Shown here: piece by piece, positions 42,229-51,911 of the stretch
Layout of the letters: each line of letters starts with the position of its first letter
How positions within the stretch are numbered: position 1 is the stretch's first letter
Assembly (NCBI GenBank): GCA_018660835.1
Contig: JABJJN010000059.1
Coordinates: 62,001-126,000 of the forward strand
DNA from: Gemmatimonadota bacterium
GTDB taxonomy: Bacteria > Latescibacterota > UBA2968 > UBA8231
Reading direction: 5' to 3'
DNA: 64,000 nt
Made by a program: the position numbers and the translations under genes
Notes under the pieces: model-generated
What the model saw: the letters and a program-made list of their open reading frames with translations, nothing else
The model's database searches: none
What the model was told of the DNA's origin: nothing

Positions 42229-42909
42229 ATGATCAAAGATCAACCTGATTTCATGCTCTTCGTCGCCTTTCTCGCCCTTGGGCTTCTGGGCATCATCATT
42301 TCCGTGATTCTCACGAGACGACGCCAACAAAGTGGTCGTCCCATGGTGACGGAGGGGGGTATCGACATCGCCACCATTGTCGGCCTCATGGCGGCGACGA
42401 CCATGTTTCTGACCCTCGTCGGTCCTCCCGCACCGGAGTATCTGTCCGCCGAGGGTTTAGTCATCGTTCTCGGCGGATCCATGGCGGTCACACTGATCGG
42501 CCACCCCCTGCAGGATGTCGTTGGCAGTCTGGGCACGATGCGTCTGACGTTCCTGCCACCACCTGAACTCACCCGCCGCGCCTTGCTGAAACTGCCGAAG
42601 GAGCAGGGGAAATACGCCGATCTCGACAAACCTCTGCTGACTCCCGCTGAACAAGCCAAGCTGGTGCAGGATCTGCAAGTCGCCGCAAGGGTCACACGAA
42701 ATGCCGGCCGCTACGGCATGGCGAGCGGCATCATTGGCGCTCTGTGTCTTGTTGTGGGATGGGCGACGACGACCCAACCAGCATGGACACCGGAAGCGAC
42801 GGTCGCCCTGCTGCCACTACTCTACGGCACCATCCTGTGCGAGTGGATCTGTCGACCTCTGGCGAACAAGATGGACCGGTTGGGAGAGTTGCTGCTTCAG
42901 GGGGAGTGA
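42229..42909 (+). CDS. Orphan MotA/ExbB-like membrane protein with a shortened cytoplasmic loop
   Basis: 226 residues with an AAAGG site 5-6 nt upstream. After a first helix (about 8-29) come GIDIATIVGLMAATTMFLTLV and EGLVIVLGGSMAVTLIGHPLQDVVGSL, matching the MotA pattern of the first two stator helices and its I-V-x-G-G-(S/T) segment. Then a loop of about 65 residues replaces the usual 120 or so, and the last helices GMASGIIGALCLVVGWA and ATVALLPLLYGTILCEWICRPLANKM match MotA helices 3 and 4. No MotB, ExbD or flagellar gene is near. The proton-channel role is therefore uncertain. Confidence 0.7.
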   Translation: MIKDQPDFMLFVAFLALGLLGIIISVILTRRRQQSGRPMVTEGGIDIATIVGLMAATTMFLTLVGPPAPEYLSAEGLVIVLGGSMAVTLIGHPLQDVVGSLGTMRLTFLPPPELTRRALLKLPKEQGKYADLDKPLLTPAEQAKLVQDLQVAARVTRNAGRYGMASGIIGALCLVVGWATTTQPAWTPEATVALLPLLYGTILCEWICRPLANKMDRLGELLLQGE

Positions 42910-42931
42910 AGCCATCACCCGCCGCATAACC

Positions 42932-43903
42932 TCACAGATCGATACGATACAGAGGCTCAAGTCGGGCGGCGATGCGATCCACATTCTCTGCAGCACAAGC
43001 GGCGCGCTTTCTCGACGTACCATCCGTGCAACCGGCAATGTGATTCGTGCTCAGCACTTGTGGCAGCTGGTAGACCGGATGCGACGCATCAGGTGGTTCC
43101 TGACTGTAGACATCGACACCGGCGCCCCCGATCACGCCGTCCGACAGCGCCGCATGCAGGGCGTCCTCATCAACCAGTGCCCCACGTGACACATTGATCA
43201 AACTCGCCGTCGGTTTCATCAGTGCCAACTGCTCGGCACCGATCAGATGATGAGTGTCGTCGTTGAGATGTAGATGCAGGGATAGATAGTCGCTCTCGGC
43301 GATGACACGCTCCGTGTCTGCCGGCGTGCCGATGAAATCGGGTTGGATGCGGTCGAGAATCCTCGCGTCAATCTGCTGAGCATCTGTGGCGACGATGCGC
43401 ATGCCGAAGGCCCTGGCACGGATGGCTAGTTCCTGCCCACTCGCACCGAAGCCCAGGATGCCCAGGGTCTGCCCCGTCAGTTCGACACCCATGGGTTCGT
43501 ATAACACGCCGTCGAGAAAATTTCGGTGTGTCGCCACATAGCGATGTGCGAGCATGAGGATGAACATCATCGCCGTCTCAGCCAGGGCCGTGCTGCTGAA
43601 CTGACCCGGACAGTTAGCGACAGCGATCCCCTTCTGCCTGATGTAGCTCAGATCGAAGTGATCAAAACCGGTGCCGAGAATCTGCCACAGCTTCGCAGAG
43701 GTTGCCGCATCCATCATCCCCCGTGTGCCGACACTGCCTCCCTGGTCAATCACGACATCGACTTCGGTAAACTGCGGTTCCAGGGACTGCGTCTTGTCCA
43801 GCAGTCGAATCTCGTGACGATCACCCAGAGCGGCGATCACATCATCACACCATGGCGACTGCAGCTTCTCCAAGGGCAGCAGGAGCACCTTCTGTCTGCT
43901 CAC
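42932..43903 (-). CDS. D-isomer-specific 2-hydroxyacid dehydrogenase
   Basis: 323 residues. NAD-binding LGILGFGASGQELA (about 148-161) with an acid after strand beta-2 (VATDA), then SLINVSRGALVDEDAL carrying the substrate arginine, QEPPD with the catalytic glutamate and STNHIAGCTDGT with the catalytic histidine. It should oxidise or reduce a 2-hydroxy acid. The start (ATG 43903) overlaps the aldolase stop by 4 nt; both belong to the PhyH-aldolase-dehydrogenase operon, so the 2-hydroxy or 2-keto acid may be the aldolase partner compound. Confidence 0.9.
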   Translation of the reverse strand: MSRQKVLLLPLEKLQSPWCDDVIAALGDRHEIRLLDKTQSLEPQFTEVDVVIDQGGSVGTRGMMDAATSAKLWQILGTGFDHFDLSYIRQKGIAVANCPGQFSSTALAETAMMFILMLAHRYVATHRNFLDGVLYEPMGVELTGQTLGILGFGASGQELAIRARAFGMRIVATDAQQIDARILDRIQPDFIGTPADTERVIAESDYLSLHLHLNDDTHHLIGAEQLALMKPTASLINVSRGALVDEDALHAALSDGVIGGAGVDVYSQEPPDASHPVYQLPQVLSTNHIAGCTDGTSRKRAACAAENVDRIAARLEPLYRIDL

Positions 43904-44694
43904 GATGGATCCTGCAGATGGGCCAATGGCTGCAGCATGCCTTTGAAGGCATCCACGAGACCGGACTCATCACCACCGACCAGCAGCAATCTCGCCCCCT
44001 GTTCCACCTGACGATCAACACTCTCCTTGTCAGTGACGTCACCAAGCAACGGCACCCCTGCCACTTTCCCTGCTCGCAGCGCAGCTTTGCACACCCGATC
44101 GAGGGCGCGCAGATAGTCGGGGTGATTGAATTCGAAAGGAATCCCCAGCGAATAACACAGATCTACGGGGCCCACGATACATGAATCGACGCCATCCACA
44201 GCCATGATGTCGTCGATATTGTCGATCGCCGTCGCCGACTCGATGATGGGTAGAAACAGGATCTCGTCGTTGGCTCGGCTCGTATACCCCTCAGGATCCA
44301 GTCCGTAGCCCGCGGCGCGATGTGGGCCCCAGCCCCTTGTTCCTCGGGGTGGATAGCGACAGGCATCGGCGCCGATCTTCGCATCCTGCGCTGTCTCGAT
44401 AAAGGCGACAGCGATCCCTGCAGCACCCATGTCGAGATACAGACGAATCTGCGCCGGATCGTTGTGGCCAAGGCGAACGATCGGTGTCGCCTTCGTGCAA
44501 CCGATCGCCTGCAGTTGCGCCTGCACACCTGCCGGTGACTGCGGTGCATGCTCCGTATCAAGGAGTAGCCAGTCGAAGCCGGCGAGCCCCGCCATTTCGG
44601 CGATCCCCGGTGAACCGAAACGAAGTTGGATCCCAATCGCCGGTGAGCCCGCATCAAGAAGTCCTTTGAGATGACTCGTGTTTCGAGGGCTCAT
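43900..44694 (-). CDS. HpcH/HpaI-family aldolase
   Basis: 264 residues, a typical length. GIQLRFGSPGIAEMAGLAGFDWLLLDTEHAPQS begins the class II pyruvate-aldolase fold with its arginine/histidine set; PIVRLGHND, YPPRGTRGWGPHRAAGYG and LFLPIIESATAIDNID carry the metal-binding Glu, and CIVGPVDLCYSLG the second acid (Asp). It cleaves 2-keto-4-hydroxy acids into pyruvate (or glyoxylate) and an aldehyde. The gene overlaps both neighbours by 4 nt (44691-44694 and 43900-43903), a tightly coupled set. Confidence 0.92.
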   Translation of the reverse strand: MSPRNTSHLKGLLDAGSPAIGIQLRFGSPGIAEMAGLAGFDWLLLDTEHAPQSPAGVQAQLQAIGCTKATPIVRLGHNDPAQIRLYLDMGAAGIAVAFIETAQDAKIGADACRYPPRGTRGWGPHRAAGYGLDPEGYTSRANDEILFLPIIESATAIDNIDDIMAVDGVDSCIVGPVDLCYSLGIPFEFNHPDYLRALDRVCKAALRAGKVAGVPLLGDVTDKESVDRQVEQGARLLLVGGDESGLVDAFKGMLQPLAHLQDPS

Positions 44695-45500
44695 GCTTCA
44701 ACGACTCCTGGCGCATCGAAGTAGCCAATCTCCTGCAGACGATCGATCCATCCCTGACGATCCGCATTGCCACCGGGATTTGCGACCCAGTCCTTGGAAT
44801 ACAGATGTCGCCGCTTCGGTTTGAAATTCTCAATGCCAATGCGAACATTCGCCGCACTCTGCTGCTGCAGAGCCGTCAGTTCTTCATCGGTCTTCGGATT
44901 GGCGTAATACACGACGGTACACATGTGTCGGTCTGTGCTGCCCCCGTGCGAGGCATGCCAGAGACGCAGATCAAAGGCAACCACGTCGCCTGGCTCTGCA
45001 GGCAGGCACGTGCTGGGGACCTCCGTCGCAGTCATAGAGCGCACACCCTCGGCGAAACTCTCGTCATTGGGTAGTCGATGCATTCCCGGGATCACACGCA
45101 GTGCGCCCGTCGTCGCCTCAACAGGTTGCAGATAGAAGGCGAACTTGACGCCATACTGATGCACCGTCGACGTATCGCGGTGCCATCCGGTGTCGCCCGT
45201 ATAACGATTGGCATCGATGCCGACACCGATCACGTCGTCCCCATACAGCTGACGAGCCACCTTGAGGAATCGCGCGTCCTCGAGAAGACTCGCAAAGGTG
45301 GGTGTGTCCTGATCCATCATCATCGTCCAGTGGCGCCGCGAGCCATCGTATGAATCATGGCCATACTGATCCTGCATCATGAAGTCGAACTCGCTCTGGA
45401 TCTGTACGAGTTCGTCTTCCGTAAACAGCTCCTTCAGAACGATGTAACCGAAGGTCTTGAAGTGGGAGATCTGTTCATCCGTCAGACCGGGGCGGCTCAT
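44691..45500 (-). CDS. Phytanoyl-CoA dioxygenase family enzyme heading an aldolase operon
   Basis: 269 residues, closest of the three oxygenases to the ectoine-hydroxylase/PhyH norm. FKTFGYIVLKELFTEDEL starts the fold. Iron ligands are H107 and D109 (GWHRDTS) and distal H185 in LWHASHGGSTDR, with Arg191 for 2-oxoglutarate. ANRYTGDTGW and PGDVVAFDLRLWH are conserved blocks. It is the first gene of a three-gene operon in which an aldolase and a 2-hydroxyacid dehydrogenase follow, so hydroxylation probably creates the beta-hydroxy group that the aldolase then cleaves. Confidence 0.88.
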   Translation of the reverse strand: MSRPGLTDEQISHFKTFGYIVLKELFTEDELVQIQSEFDFMMQDQYGHDSYDGSRRHWTMMMDQDTPTFASLLEDARFLKVARQLYGDDVIGVGIDANRYTGDTGWHRDTSTVHQYGVKFAFYLQPVEATTGALRVIPGMHRLPNDESFAEGVRSMTATEVPSTCLPAEPGDVVAFDLRLWHASHGGSTDRHMCTVVYYANPKTDEELTALQQQSAANVRIGIENFKPKRRHLYSKDWVANPGGNADRQGWIDRLQEIGYFDAPGVVEA

Positions 45501-45619
45501 GCTTGCTCCTTGCGAATGGAAAGGTCGTCTTTCGAAGAGTTTATCACGCCACAGATCGAGTTCTCGATCTGCCTGACTCCAGGTTGATCGAAGTGAAAGC
45601 TTTCATTTCGATCGGAGCG

Positions 45620-48600
45620 TCACTCCGGTTTCGCCGCGTCACGCTCCACCGCCGTGGAAAGCCAGTAAAAACCCTCCGCCGATGTTTCCAACCCATCACT
45701 TTGGCTCTCGGACACAGAAGCGACGGCAGCCATTTCGTCTTGCGCAGGGCGATCAATGCGCCCAAGCGTCCACAGAGCATGTTTCAGATTCCGCTGTAGA
45801 CCTTCATCATCCGGACGCGCTGCCACAGCCTGCTTGAAGTGCAACGTCGCCTGTTGCGTCTCCCCCTTCAGGAAATACGCGATCCCAAGATGGTTGTTTG
45901 TCGCTGCACCGTCTCCTCGCTCATCGATGAGAAAGTCCAGCGCCGCTTCGATCGCCTTGTCGTAGGCAGCGAGTCCCACATAGACCTTCAGTAGCCGCGT
46001 TCGCAGCTCATCGTTACTGGGGTTGTCGCGTAAAGGCAGCAGGTAGCGTTCATCCACCTGCGCATCGATCAGCGACTGCAGCGATCGATGGCCCACGCTG
46101 ACCGCCGACGCATAGGCCGACGGATCAGGTGAAGGCGTGACCACTTGGGTCGGTGCCGCCGGCGTGTATCGCGCCCACGCATCAGCTGTCAGAGTGATCC
46201 GCTGACGCTGCTTCACGGCAGACAATTTCGCCATCTCGTGGGCACCAGCGCGCCAGGCCTGGTGAAAAGAACCGTCGATTCTGGTGATCTCCACCGGGAT
46301 CCACAGCCGATCCCCATAGACAACGGTGAGTCGGTCCTCGAGGGGCAGGCGGTACGCTTCCCATCGCAATAGTCCCGTGTCGACGAGGAGAAATACGTGC
46401 TCAGGGAAATCCACCAGTGCCGTGGATACACCGGCACTCTCAAGCAGGCTCGCATACAACACGGTGAGATCGTCGCAGTCGCCAGTGCGTGAACGCAACG
46501 TCTGCGCCGGATACTGTATGTGGTCGATGACGCTCCCCTCGCGACGAGTGGCGTAGGGCTGACTGGCGTCCTCCAGATACCGGATCCCATGTTGATGCAG
46601 CGCCTCGAAGAGCACCATCGCCTTCGACAGATAGTTTCCCGGTCGACCAAAGACTTCCACTTCATCTGCAAAGTGGCGCAGACCTTCGCCGGCAAAGTCG
46701 GCAATCCCCTGATCGGTGGGCGTGATAAAGGCCGCCGCCGGGGCTGCACCATCCATCCACCGAACGGCGCCCTGCTCGTGCACGACAACATCCACTGACC
46801 TGCGTACGGCAACCGTGTCTCCTCCGGCAGCAAAAGACAGATCGATACGAGCGGGTGATGTGTCCGCCTCATTCAGCGACAGAATCGTCTCTTCTAGTTT
46901 CGCCGTAATGTCTGCACGACGCGTCTCGCCAGGGGCCAGACGCAGTTGCTGCCGGAACGGACGTCGCATCCAGTCCAGTAGTTGAAAGGAAAGGTCCACC
47001 TGCATTGTGTCGGCGTCGTGGTTCGCAACCCACACAGCCCCGAAGGGTCGCGTTTCGTAGTCCCGATAGGATGAGGCGAACAACTCCTGCACGTGCAGGC
47101 TGTCGATGCCGACAGAGGCCAGCGTTGGTTGGAAGTAAACGTCGAGCTCAACCGTTATCGTGTCCGAGTAGACGAGGTCACGGTCCACCGCCTGGATTTC
47201 GAAGGCATAGTCACCGATGCCCAGATCACTGTATTCCACCTTGCGGTCTCGCGTCTGCCGCCACGTGTTGTCGTGCCCGCGCAAACGAAAGCGATAGACG
47301 AGACCATCCGGCCGAGTCGTCAGAGATCGACCGTGAAACTCGATCTGTACGAGATCTGTTGACGACGCAATGCGAACATGGTGTGGGTCCAGGTGACGCC
47401 GGCCGGCGACGACGGCGTCAACAAACATCTCAGGCGCGGAGGGTGGTGGTTGTCGATAGCGAGTAACGCCACCATACGTCGTAAACCAGACATCCCCATT
47501 GACGGCCTGATCGATGTCACGGATAGACTGGCCATTGAGCCCGTCTTCGCGAGACACTGTCTGGAAGACCTGGCCGTCATAGCGGCTGACCACGCCGCCA
47601 TCGGTACCGAACCACATGTGTCCATCAGCCGTCTGCGAGATACCTCGAACCGCATCGTGGGCGAGACCGTCGGCCGTCGTGATATGTGCCATCTGGCTTC
47701 CATCCCACCGAAACACACCGTGGCTGTTGGAGCCCAACCACAAGTTTCCGTCAAAGTCCAGGTGGTGCCGGCGAATCACACGACCCTCAAGTAGCTCGTT
47801 GGCTTCCGGCACATAGAAACGACCCTCGGCGTAGGCGGTCGGTCGAACCGACTGTCGTAACCACCAGACACCGTCGTGATCGATGATCTGGTCCACATTG
47901 TCGTAGAGTAATCCGTCTTGCGCGGTGAAGTGTTCGAAGGTCGAGCCATCGAAACGACTCAGGCCCCAGAGGCCAATCCACAGAACACCGGAGGAATCGC
48001 GATACGTCGTCGATGTGAAGCCTGACGGCAGGCCGTGATCCTGCGTGTACGTCGTGAGCGAATCCTCGTGAAGGCGATACAGATGGCGACCGGTCACCCA
48101 GATGGCGCCATCCACATCCTCGTAGGCCTTAGATCCCTGGTTGACGTCGACACCATCCTCCTTCATCCACGTGGAAAAAGTCTCTCCATCGTAGCGCGTA
48201 ATCCCCTCGGTCGACACAAACCACAGATTCCCCTTGCTGTCGCGTATGGCGCCATTTCCCGAATCGAAGGAGATCCCGTGCTCTTCGGTGAAGGTGACGA
48301 AGCGGCTTGGGGAAAAGCGACTCAGATTGCCCGTCGTGCCGAGCCACAGATCACCGCTACGATCGATCAGCGCACTGCGGATGTTGCTATTGTCCAGGCC
48401 ATCACTGGTCGTATAGTGGGTCATCTGACGGCCATCCCACCGACGCACTCCGTCACGCCCCGTGAACCAGAAGATCCCCTCCGCATCTTCGAGGATGCGC
48501 AGGATGTGCCACTTGTTGTCGAAGCCTTCCTCCGGGCCGGTATGTGTCCACGTCTCCCCATCCCAGCTGTACATGCCGTCGCTGTCGGTGAGAATCCAGA

Positions 48601-49801
48601 GCGTGCCCTGTCGGTCCACGATCATGTCCTGCATCCAGGAACTCTCATTGAAGAGAATCGGTCCGCCTTCGCGCGTGAGTAGCTCCCAGTCATCGTCATC
48701 GAATCGCACGACGTGAGCTCTCCCCGTCGCCCAAACGGTTCCCTCTTGGTCCTGGAGGAAGTGCCACGCCGACACAGGTGGTCCGATGGTTTCGAAGTGC
48801 ACCTTGCCGCGACCATCCCAGCGACTGATGCCCCGATCGGTGCCGACCCAGAGACGGCCGTCCTTGTCCTCCAGTATTGATTTCCACCACATGACTTGAT
48901 CCGAGGTCAGACCATCCTGCTCGGTATAGCGGTGAAAGCGCTCACCGTCGAACATGAGCAGGCCTTGCTTGCGGGCGGCAATCCAGATCCGCCCCTTGCT
49001 GTCCTCGTAGGTGATCTCCGTGTGCACGTCACCTTGCAGGCCGAGCAGACTTCGCAGGTCATAGCTCTCAAATCGCTCGCCATCGAATCGTGACAGACCG
49101 CCACTCCAGAAACTGATCCACAGATCGCCGTCTCTGGTTTGCATGATGTGACGAGGATCCAGACCGGCGATCCCATCATCAGGCGTGAAAGTCGTGAAAC
49201 CCTCGCCATCCCAACGACTCAGACCACTTCCGAAAGTGCAGATCCAGATGTGTCCGTCCCTGTCCTCAGAGAGGTACTGCAGGTCCAGACTGGGCAGCCC
49301 ATCAGGCTCGCCATACGTCGTCCAATGGCCACGCCCGGGGCCGACGGGCACCACGCGGCCAGGCGGTGCGTATGTGGGTGTCGGTTTTCCAGCGGGGTCG
49401 CGATAGGGCGCCACCATGCGCTGCAGTCTACCGTCCTCGTCAGTTCGCTCGAAGCGGTCCCCGAGCGTCTGCATGAGCGTCTGCCACTCGGGGGCTGCTT
49501 GCAATGAGTCGCGCCTCTGCTCGTAGATCGCCCGTGAAGGCACTTCATAGACGCGGCTGAAGATGCTGTCCGGGATCACGCGCGTGTCGGGCTGTCCGTC
49601 AACAAAGCCATGAGCCGCCAACAGGGGGGCGATCTCGTCATCGAAGACCGGCGCGAATTCGTCCATTCGCTCTGCTGACACCCAGAACGACCAGCGCACC
49701 AGGGGTTTGATTGCCTGCGCGCTGGCCTGAGTCGCCATCGCCGCTGCAAGCCCCGTGCAACAGGCAGCACACACAAGCCAGAAACGCACTGATTGGGTCA
49801 T
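45620..49801 (-). CDS. Giant NIPSNAP-like/Reg_prop/Y_Y_Y/transglutaminase/TPR protein, secreted
   Basis: 1393 residues from the ATG at 49801, which opens a signal peptide (FWLVCAACCTGLAAAMATQASA); the frame stays open to 50272 but this would run into the divergent gene. Residues about 30-135 resemble a NIPSNAP-like alpha/beta domain. From about 155 to 790 come some fifteen Reg_prop blades (D-x-x-G-x-L-W-I-G-T type, e.g. WVGTDRGISRWDG). A Y_Y_Y beta domain follows (about 815-890), then a transglutaminase-like domain with GDCDDLTVLYASL near 1105 and a His in PEHVFL, and a TPR region near 1295-1350. Histidine-kinase and DNA-binding outputs are absent, so it is not a hybrid sensor. Confidence 0.82.
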   Translation of the reverse strand: MTQSVRFWLVCAACCTGLAAAMATQASAQAIKPLVRWSFWVSAERMDEFAPVFDDEIAPLLAAHGFVDGQPDTRVIPDSIFSRVYEVPSRAIYEQRRDSLQAAPEWQTLMQTLGDRFERTDEDGRLQRMVAPYRDPAGKPTPTYAPPGRVVPVGPGRGHWTTYGEPDGLPSLDLQYLSEDRDGHIWICTFGSGLSRWDGEGFTTFTPDDGIAGLDPRHIMQTRDGDLWISFWSGGLSRFDGERFESYDLRSLLGLQGDVHTEITYEDSKGRIWIAARKQGLLMFDGERFHRYTEQDGLTSDQVMWWKSILEDKDGRLWVGTDRGISRWDGRGKVHFETIGPPVSAWHFLQDQEGTVWATGRAHVVRFDDDDWELLTREGGPILFNESSWMQDMIVDRQGTLWILTDSDGMYSWDGETWTHTGPEEGFDNKWHILRILEDAEGIFWFTGRDGVRRWDGRQMTHYTTSDGLDNSNIRSALIDRSGDLWLGTTGNLSRFSPSRFVTFTEEHGISFDSGNGAIRDSKGNLWFVSTEGITRYDGETFSTWMKEDGVDVNQGSKAYEDVDGAIWVTGRHLYRLHEDSLTTYTQDHGLPSGFTSTTYRDSSGVLWIGLWGLSRFDGSTFEHFTAQDGLLYDNVDQIIDHDGVWWLRQSVRPTAYAEGRFYVPEANELLEGRVIRRHHLDFDGNLWLGSNSHGVFRWDGSQMAHITTADGLAHDAVRGISQTADGHMWFGTDGGVVSRYDGQVFQTVSREDGLNGQSIRDIDQAVNGDVWFTTYGGVTRYRQPPPSAPEMFVDAVVAGRRHLDPHHVRIASSTDLVQIEFHGRSLTTRPDGLVYRFRLRGHDNTWRQTRDRKVEYSDLGIGDYAFEIQAVDRDLVYSDTITVELDVYFQPTLASVGIDSLHVQELFASSYRDYETRPFGAVWVANHDADTMQVDLSFQLLDWMRRPFRQQLRLAPGETRRADITAKLEETILSLNEADTSPARIDLSFAAGGDTVAVRRSVDVVVHEQGAVRWMDGAAPAAAFITPTDQGIADFAGEGLRHFADEVEVFGRPGNYLSKAMVLFEALHQHGIRYLEDASQPYATRREGSVIDHIQYPAQTLRSRTGDCDDLTVLYASLLESAGVSTALVDFPEHVFLLVDTGLLRWEAYRLPLEDRLTVVYGDRLWIPVEITRIDGSFHQAWRAGAHEMAKLSAVKQRQRITLTADAWARYTPAAPTQVVTPSPDPSAYASAVSVGHRSLQSLIDAQVDERYLLPLRDNPSNDELRTRLLKVYVGLAAYDKAIEAALDFLIDERGDGAATNNHLGIAYFLKGETQQATLHFKQAVAARPDDEGLQRNLKHALWTLGRIDRPAQDEMAAVASVSESQSDGLETSAEGFYWLSTAVERDAAKPE

Positions 49802-50066
49802 AGGGCCGAGAGAATCATGTTGGAACACACCGTGGTCAGCACTTTTGAGAGGAATGTCAGAACTCTTATGAGGAGTGATCGCGCCAATGATAGGACCAGA
49901 GATGGTCTCGCCAAAGAGAGGACTTCCTGTCTCTGACTTGGTGACTACGGCCCCCTGTGGCCGTGCCCACGCAGCAATCGGTTGACATCTCCAGAAGCGC
50001 GCCGTACCACAATGAGTGAACCGGTGATCGAAGCAGCAGCTACCTCGCCTCATTGGCCTGAGACTC

Positions 50067-51908
50067 ATGACCTCGACCTCTGAACAACCGCCCTCCCAAC
50101 GACCATCGCCATGGCGCCCCCTTGCCCTGGCACTACTTGCTGTGCTTGGTCTGCTGGCGATCTGGTCCAAGATCCGAGACCCGGAGGAACCCACTGCCAC
50201 CACGCCCTTTGTTGAGGCACCCGTCGATGAAGTGACCCGCCTGGGACTCGTCGCACTGCGCCAACCCTCCACGGGAACACTGAACGTCCTCGTCGTCTTT
50301 GCCCAATTCCAGAATGAAATCGGGCTGGGTGAGCGAATCCCCGACTACGCCACACGGATGTTCGACCCCGACACGCCGGGCAGCTTCACCCACTACTACA
50401 ACGAAATGTCCTTCGGGCAACTGCAGATCAATGCCACGGTCCTGCCCAGGCGCTACACGTCAACTCAGCCCGCCTCGGCATTCCTTGCGGACACGTCGAC
50501 CGAGTATGGTGGATATGGCGACTTCTCCCATGAAATCATGAAGCAGGTCGATGCTGATGTTGATTTTGGGCAGTTCGACAACAATGGCCCCGATGGCGTG
50601 CCGGATTCGGGCGATGACGATCGCATCGTCGATTATGTCTTTCTTATCATGCGCTCCGTACCACGAAACTTCCTCTACGGTGGAGCGACGGGCATCAAGG
50701 GCCTGGGTCGTGATGTGGTCACCGACGACATCGGCGCCAAGGGCCGCAAGATCATGGTGCTGCGCAAGGGCTACACGGGCAGCATCGTCGCCGAGCGCCC
50801 CTATGCGCAGACCGTCGGCATCATGGCACACGAATTCGGCCATGGCCTGGGTCTGCCCGATCTCTACGACACCTCATTTCAGAAGGTCGCCAACCAGGAT
50901 CCCGCCGACGACAGTGCCGGCATCGGCCGCTGGGGCCTCATGGGTCGCGGCGCCTACGGCTGGACCGAAGATGCCTCGCAGGGACCCAGCCCCATGAGCG
51001 CCTGGACGCGTGAACAGTTGGGTTGGGTAGGCGTCGACAATGACCAGCTCCAGCAAGTCATCATGCCCGCCGGCGGCCTGCACCTGACAGATGTCCGCCA
51101 TGGTGGATCGATGCTGAAGGTCTTCCTGGAACCGGAAACCGATGACGTCGCCGACGACGAACGGGAGTATTTGCTCGTCGAGCACCTCTCACGCGACAAC
51201 AGCTACTACACACGCCAGCTACCCGCCGATGGAATCCAGCTGTGGCACATTCGCCCCATGGCAATGGACAATCTCGACGAGAGATCAAAACTCGTAGACC
51301 TCGTGTGTGCAGACGGTCTCTTTGCAGACGCGGGCTTCCCACGTGGTACCGATCACGATCTCGTGCATGGCGGCGACAACCTCGACTTCTGGGCACGTGA
51401 CGCCGCCTACGCCGAGGCGCATGAGGGCAATTTGGGCGACGCGAGCGATCTGTTTGATGGCCGGCAATTTCGGTTGACGACGGTTCCTGCGCCGACCGTA
51501 TCCGATCCCATCGAAGTCGCTTTTCAGTCGAGAGAAGGCCAGTTGGTCGCCAGAGTGGGCGATATGCAACCTGTGGCGACGGCGATTCTGTCATCAGATG
51601 AGACCGTTGCAGTCGGCGAGACGCCCAATACGGCCAGATTGCTACCCAACTATCCGAATCCCTTCAATCCGCAGACATCGATCCCCTTTGTGTTACCTGA
51701 CGAAGCCGACGTCCGACTCCTGATCTACAACGGTCTCGGGCAAGCGGTGCGAACACTCACGGATGATCCGTATCCCGGTGGCGAACACGAACTGCTGTGG
51801 GACAGCCGCGACGACGCGGGCATGTCCGTCGCCAGTGGTGTCTATCTGGCCCGACTCGAAGTAAACGGCGTCGCCGTGCAGATGCAGCGCATGACACTGG
51901 TGCGTTAG
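50067..51908 (+). CDS. M6-family metalloprotease with FlgD-like C-terminal domain, membrane-anchored or secreted
   Basis: 613 residues. One helix (about 18-34) after a Pro-rich start anchors or exports the chain. The zinc motif HEFGHGLGLPDLYD (H255, E256, H259) and the block RWGLMGRGAYGW are those of M6 immune-inhibitor-A-like peptidases. From about 530 the sequence ends with NYPNPFNPQTSIPFVLPDEA and VYLARLEVNG, the FlgD-like Ig/T9SS-type tail. The next gene (M48) starts 3 nt downstream. An exported proteolysis role is likely. Confidence 0.88.
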   Translation: MTSTSEQPPSQRPSPWRPLALALLAVLGLLAIWSKIRDPEEPTATTPFVEAPVDEVTRLGLVALRQPSTGTLNVLVVFAQFQNEIGLGERIPDYATRMFDPDTPGSFTHYYNEMSFGQLQINATVLPRRYTSTQPASAFLADTSTEYGGYGDFSHEIMKQVDADVDFGQFDNNGPDGVPDSGDDDRIVDYVFLIMRSVPRNFLYGGATGIKGLGRDVVTDDIGAKGRKIMVLRKGYTGSIVAERPYAQTVGIMAHEFGHGLGLPDLYDTSFQKVANQDPADDSAGIGRWGLMGRGAYGWTEDASQGPSPMSAWTREQLGWVGVDNDQLQQVIMPAGGLHLTDVRHGGSMLKVFLEPETDDVADDEREYLLVEHLSRDNSYYTRQLPADGIQLWHIRPMAMDNLDERSKLVDLVCADGLFADAGFPRGTDHDLVHGGDNLDFWARDAAYAEAHEGNLGDASDLFDGRQFRLTTVPAPTVSDPIEVAFQSREGQLVARVGDMQPVATAILSSDETVAVGETPNTARLLPNYPNPFNPQTSIPFVLPDEADVRLLIYNGLGQAVRTLTDDPYPGGEHELLWDSRDDAGMSVASGVYLARLEVNGVAVQMQRMTLVR

Positions 51909-51911
51909 GAC

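Noticed and set aside
42229..42909. Part of a flagellar motor operon
   Set aside because: No MotB, flagellin, FliG/M/N or chemotaxis gene surrounds it; the FapA genes 30 kb away are not enough.
45620..49801. Hybrid two-component system sensor
   Set aside because: The propeller and Y_Y_Y domains fit, but no histidine-kinase, receiver or AraC domain follows; the tail is transglutaminase-like and TPR.
49802..50272. N-terminal extension of the giant propeller protein to 50272
   Set aside because: It would overlap the divergent M6 gene by about 200 nt and place the signal peptide at residue 158; the ATG at 49801 is preferred.
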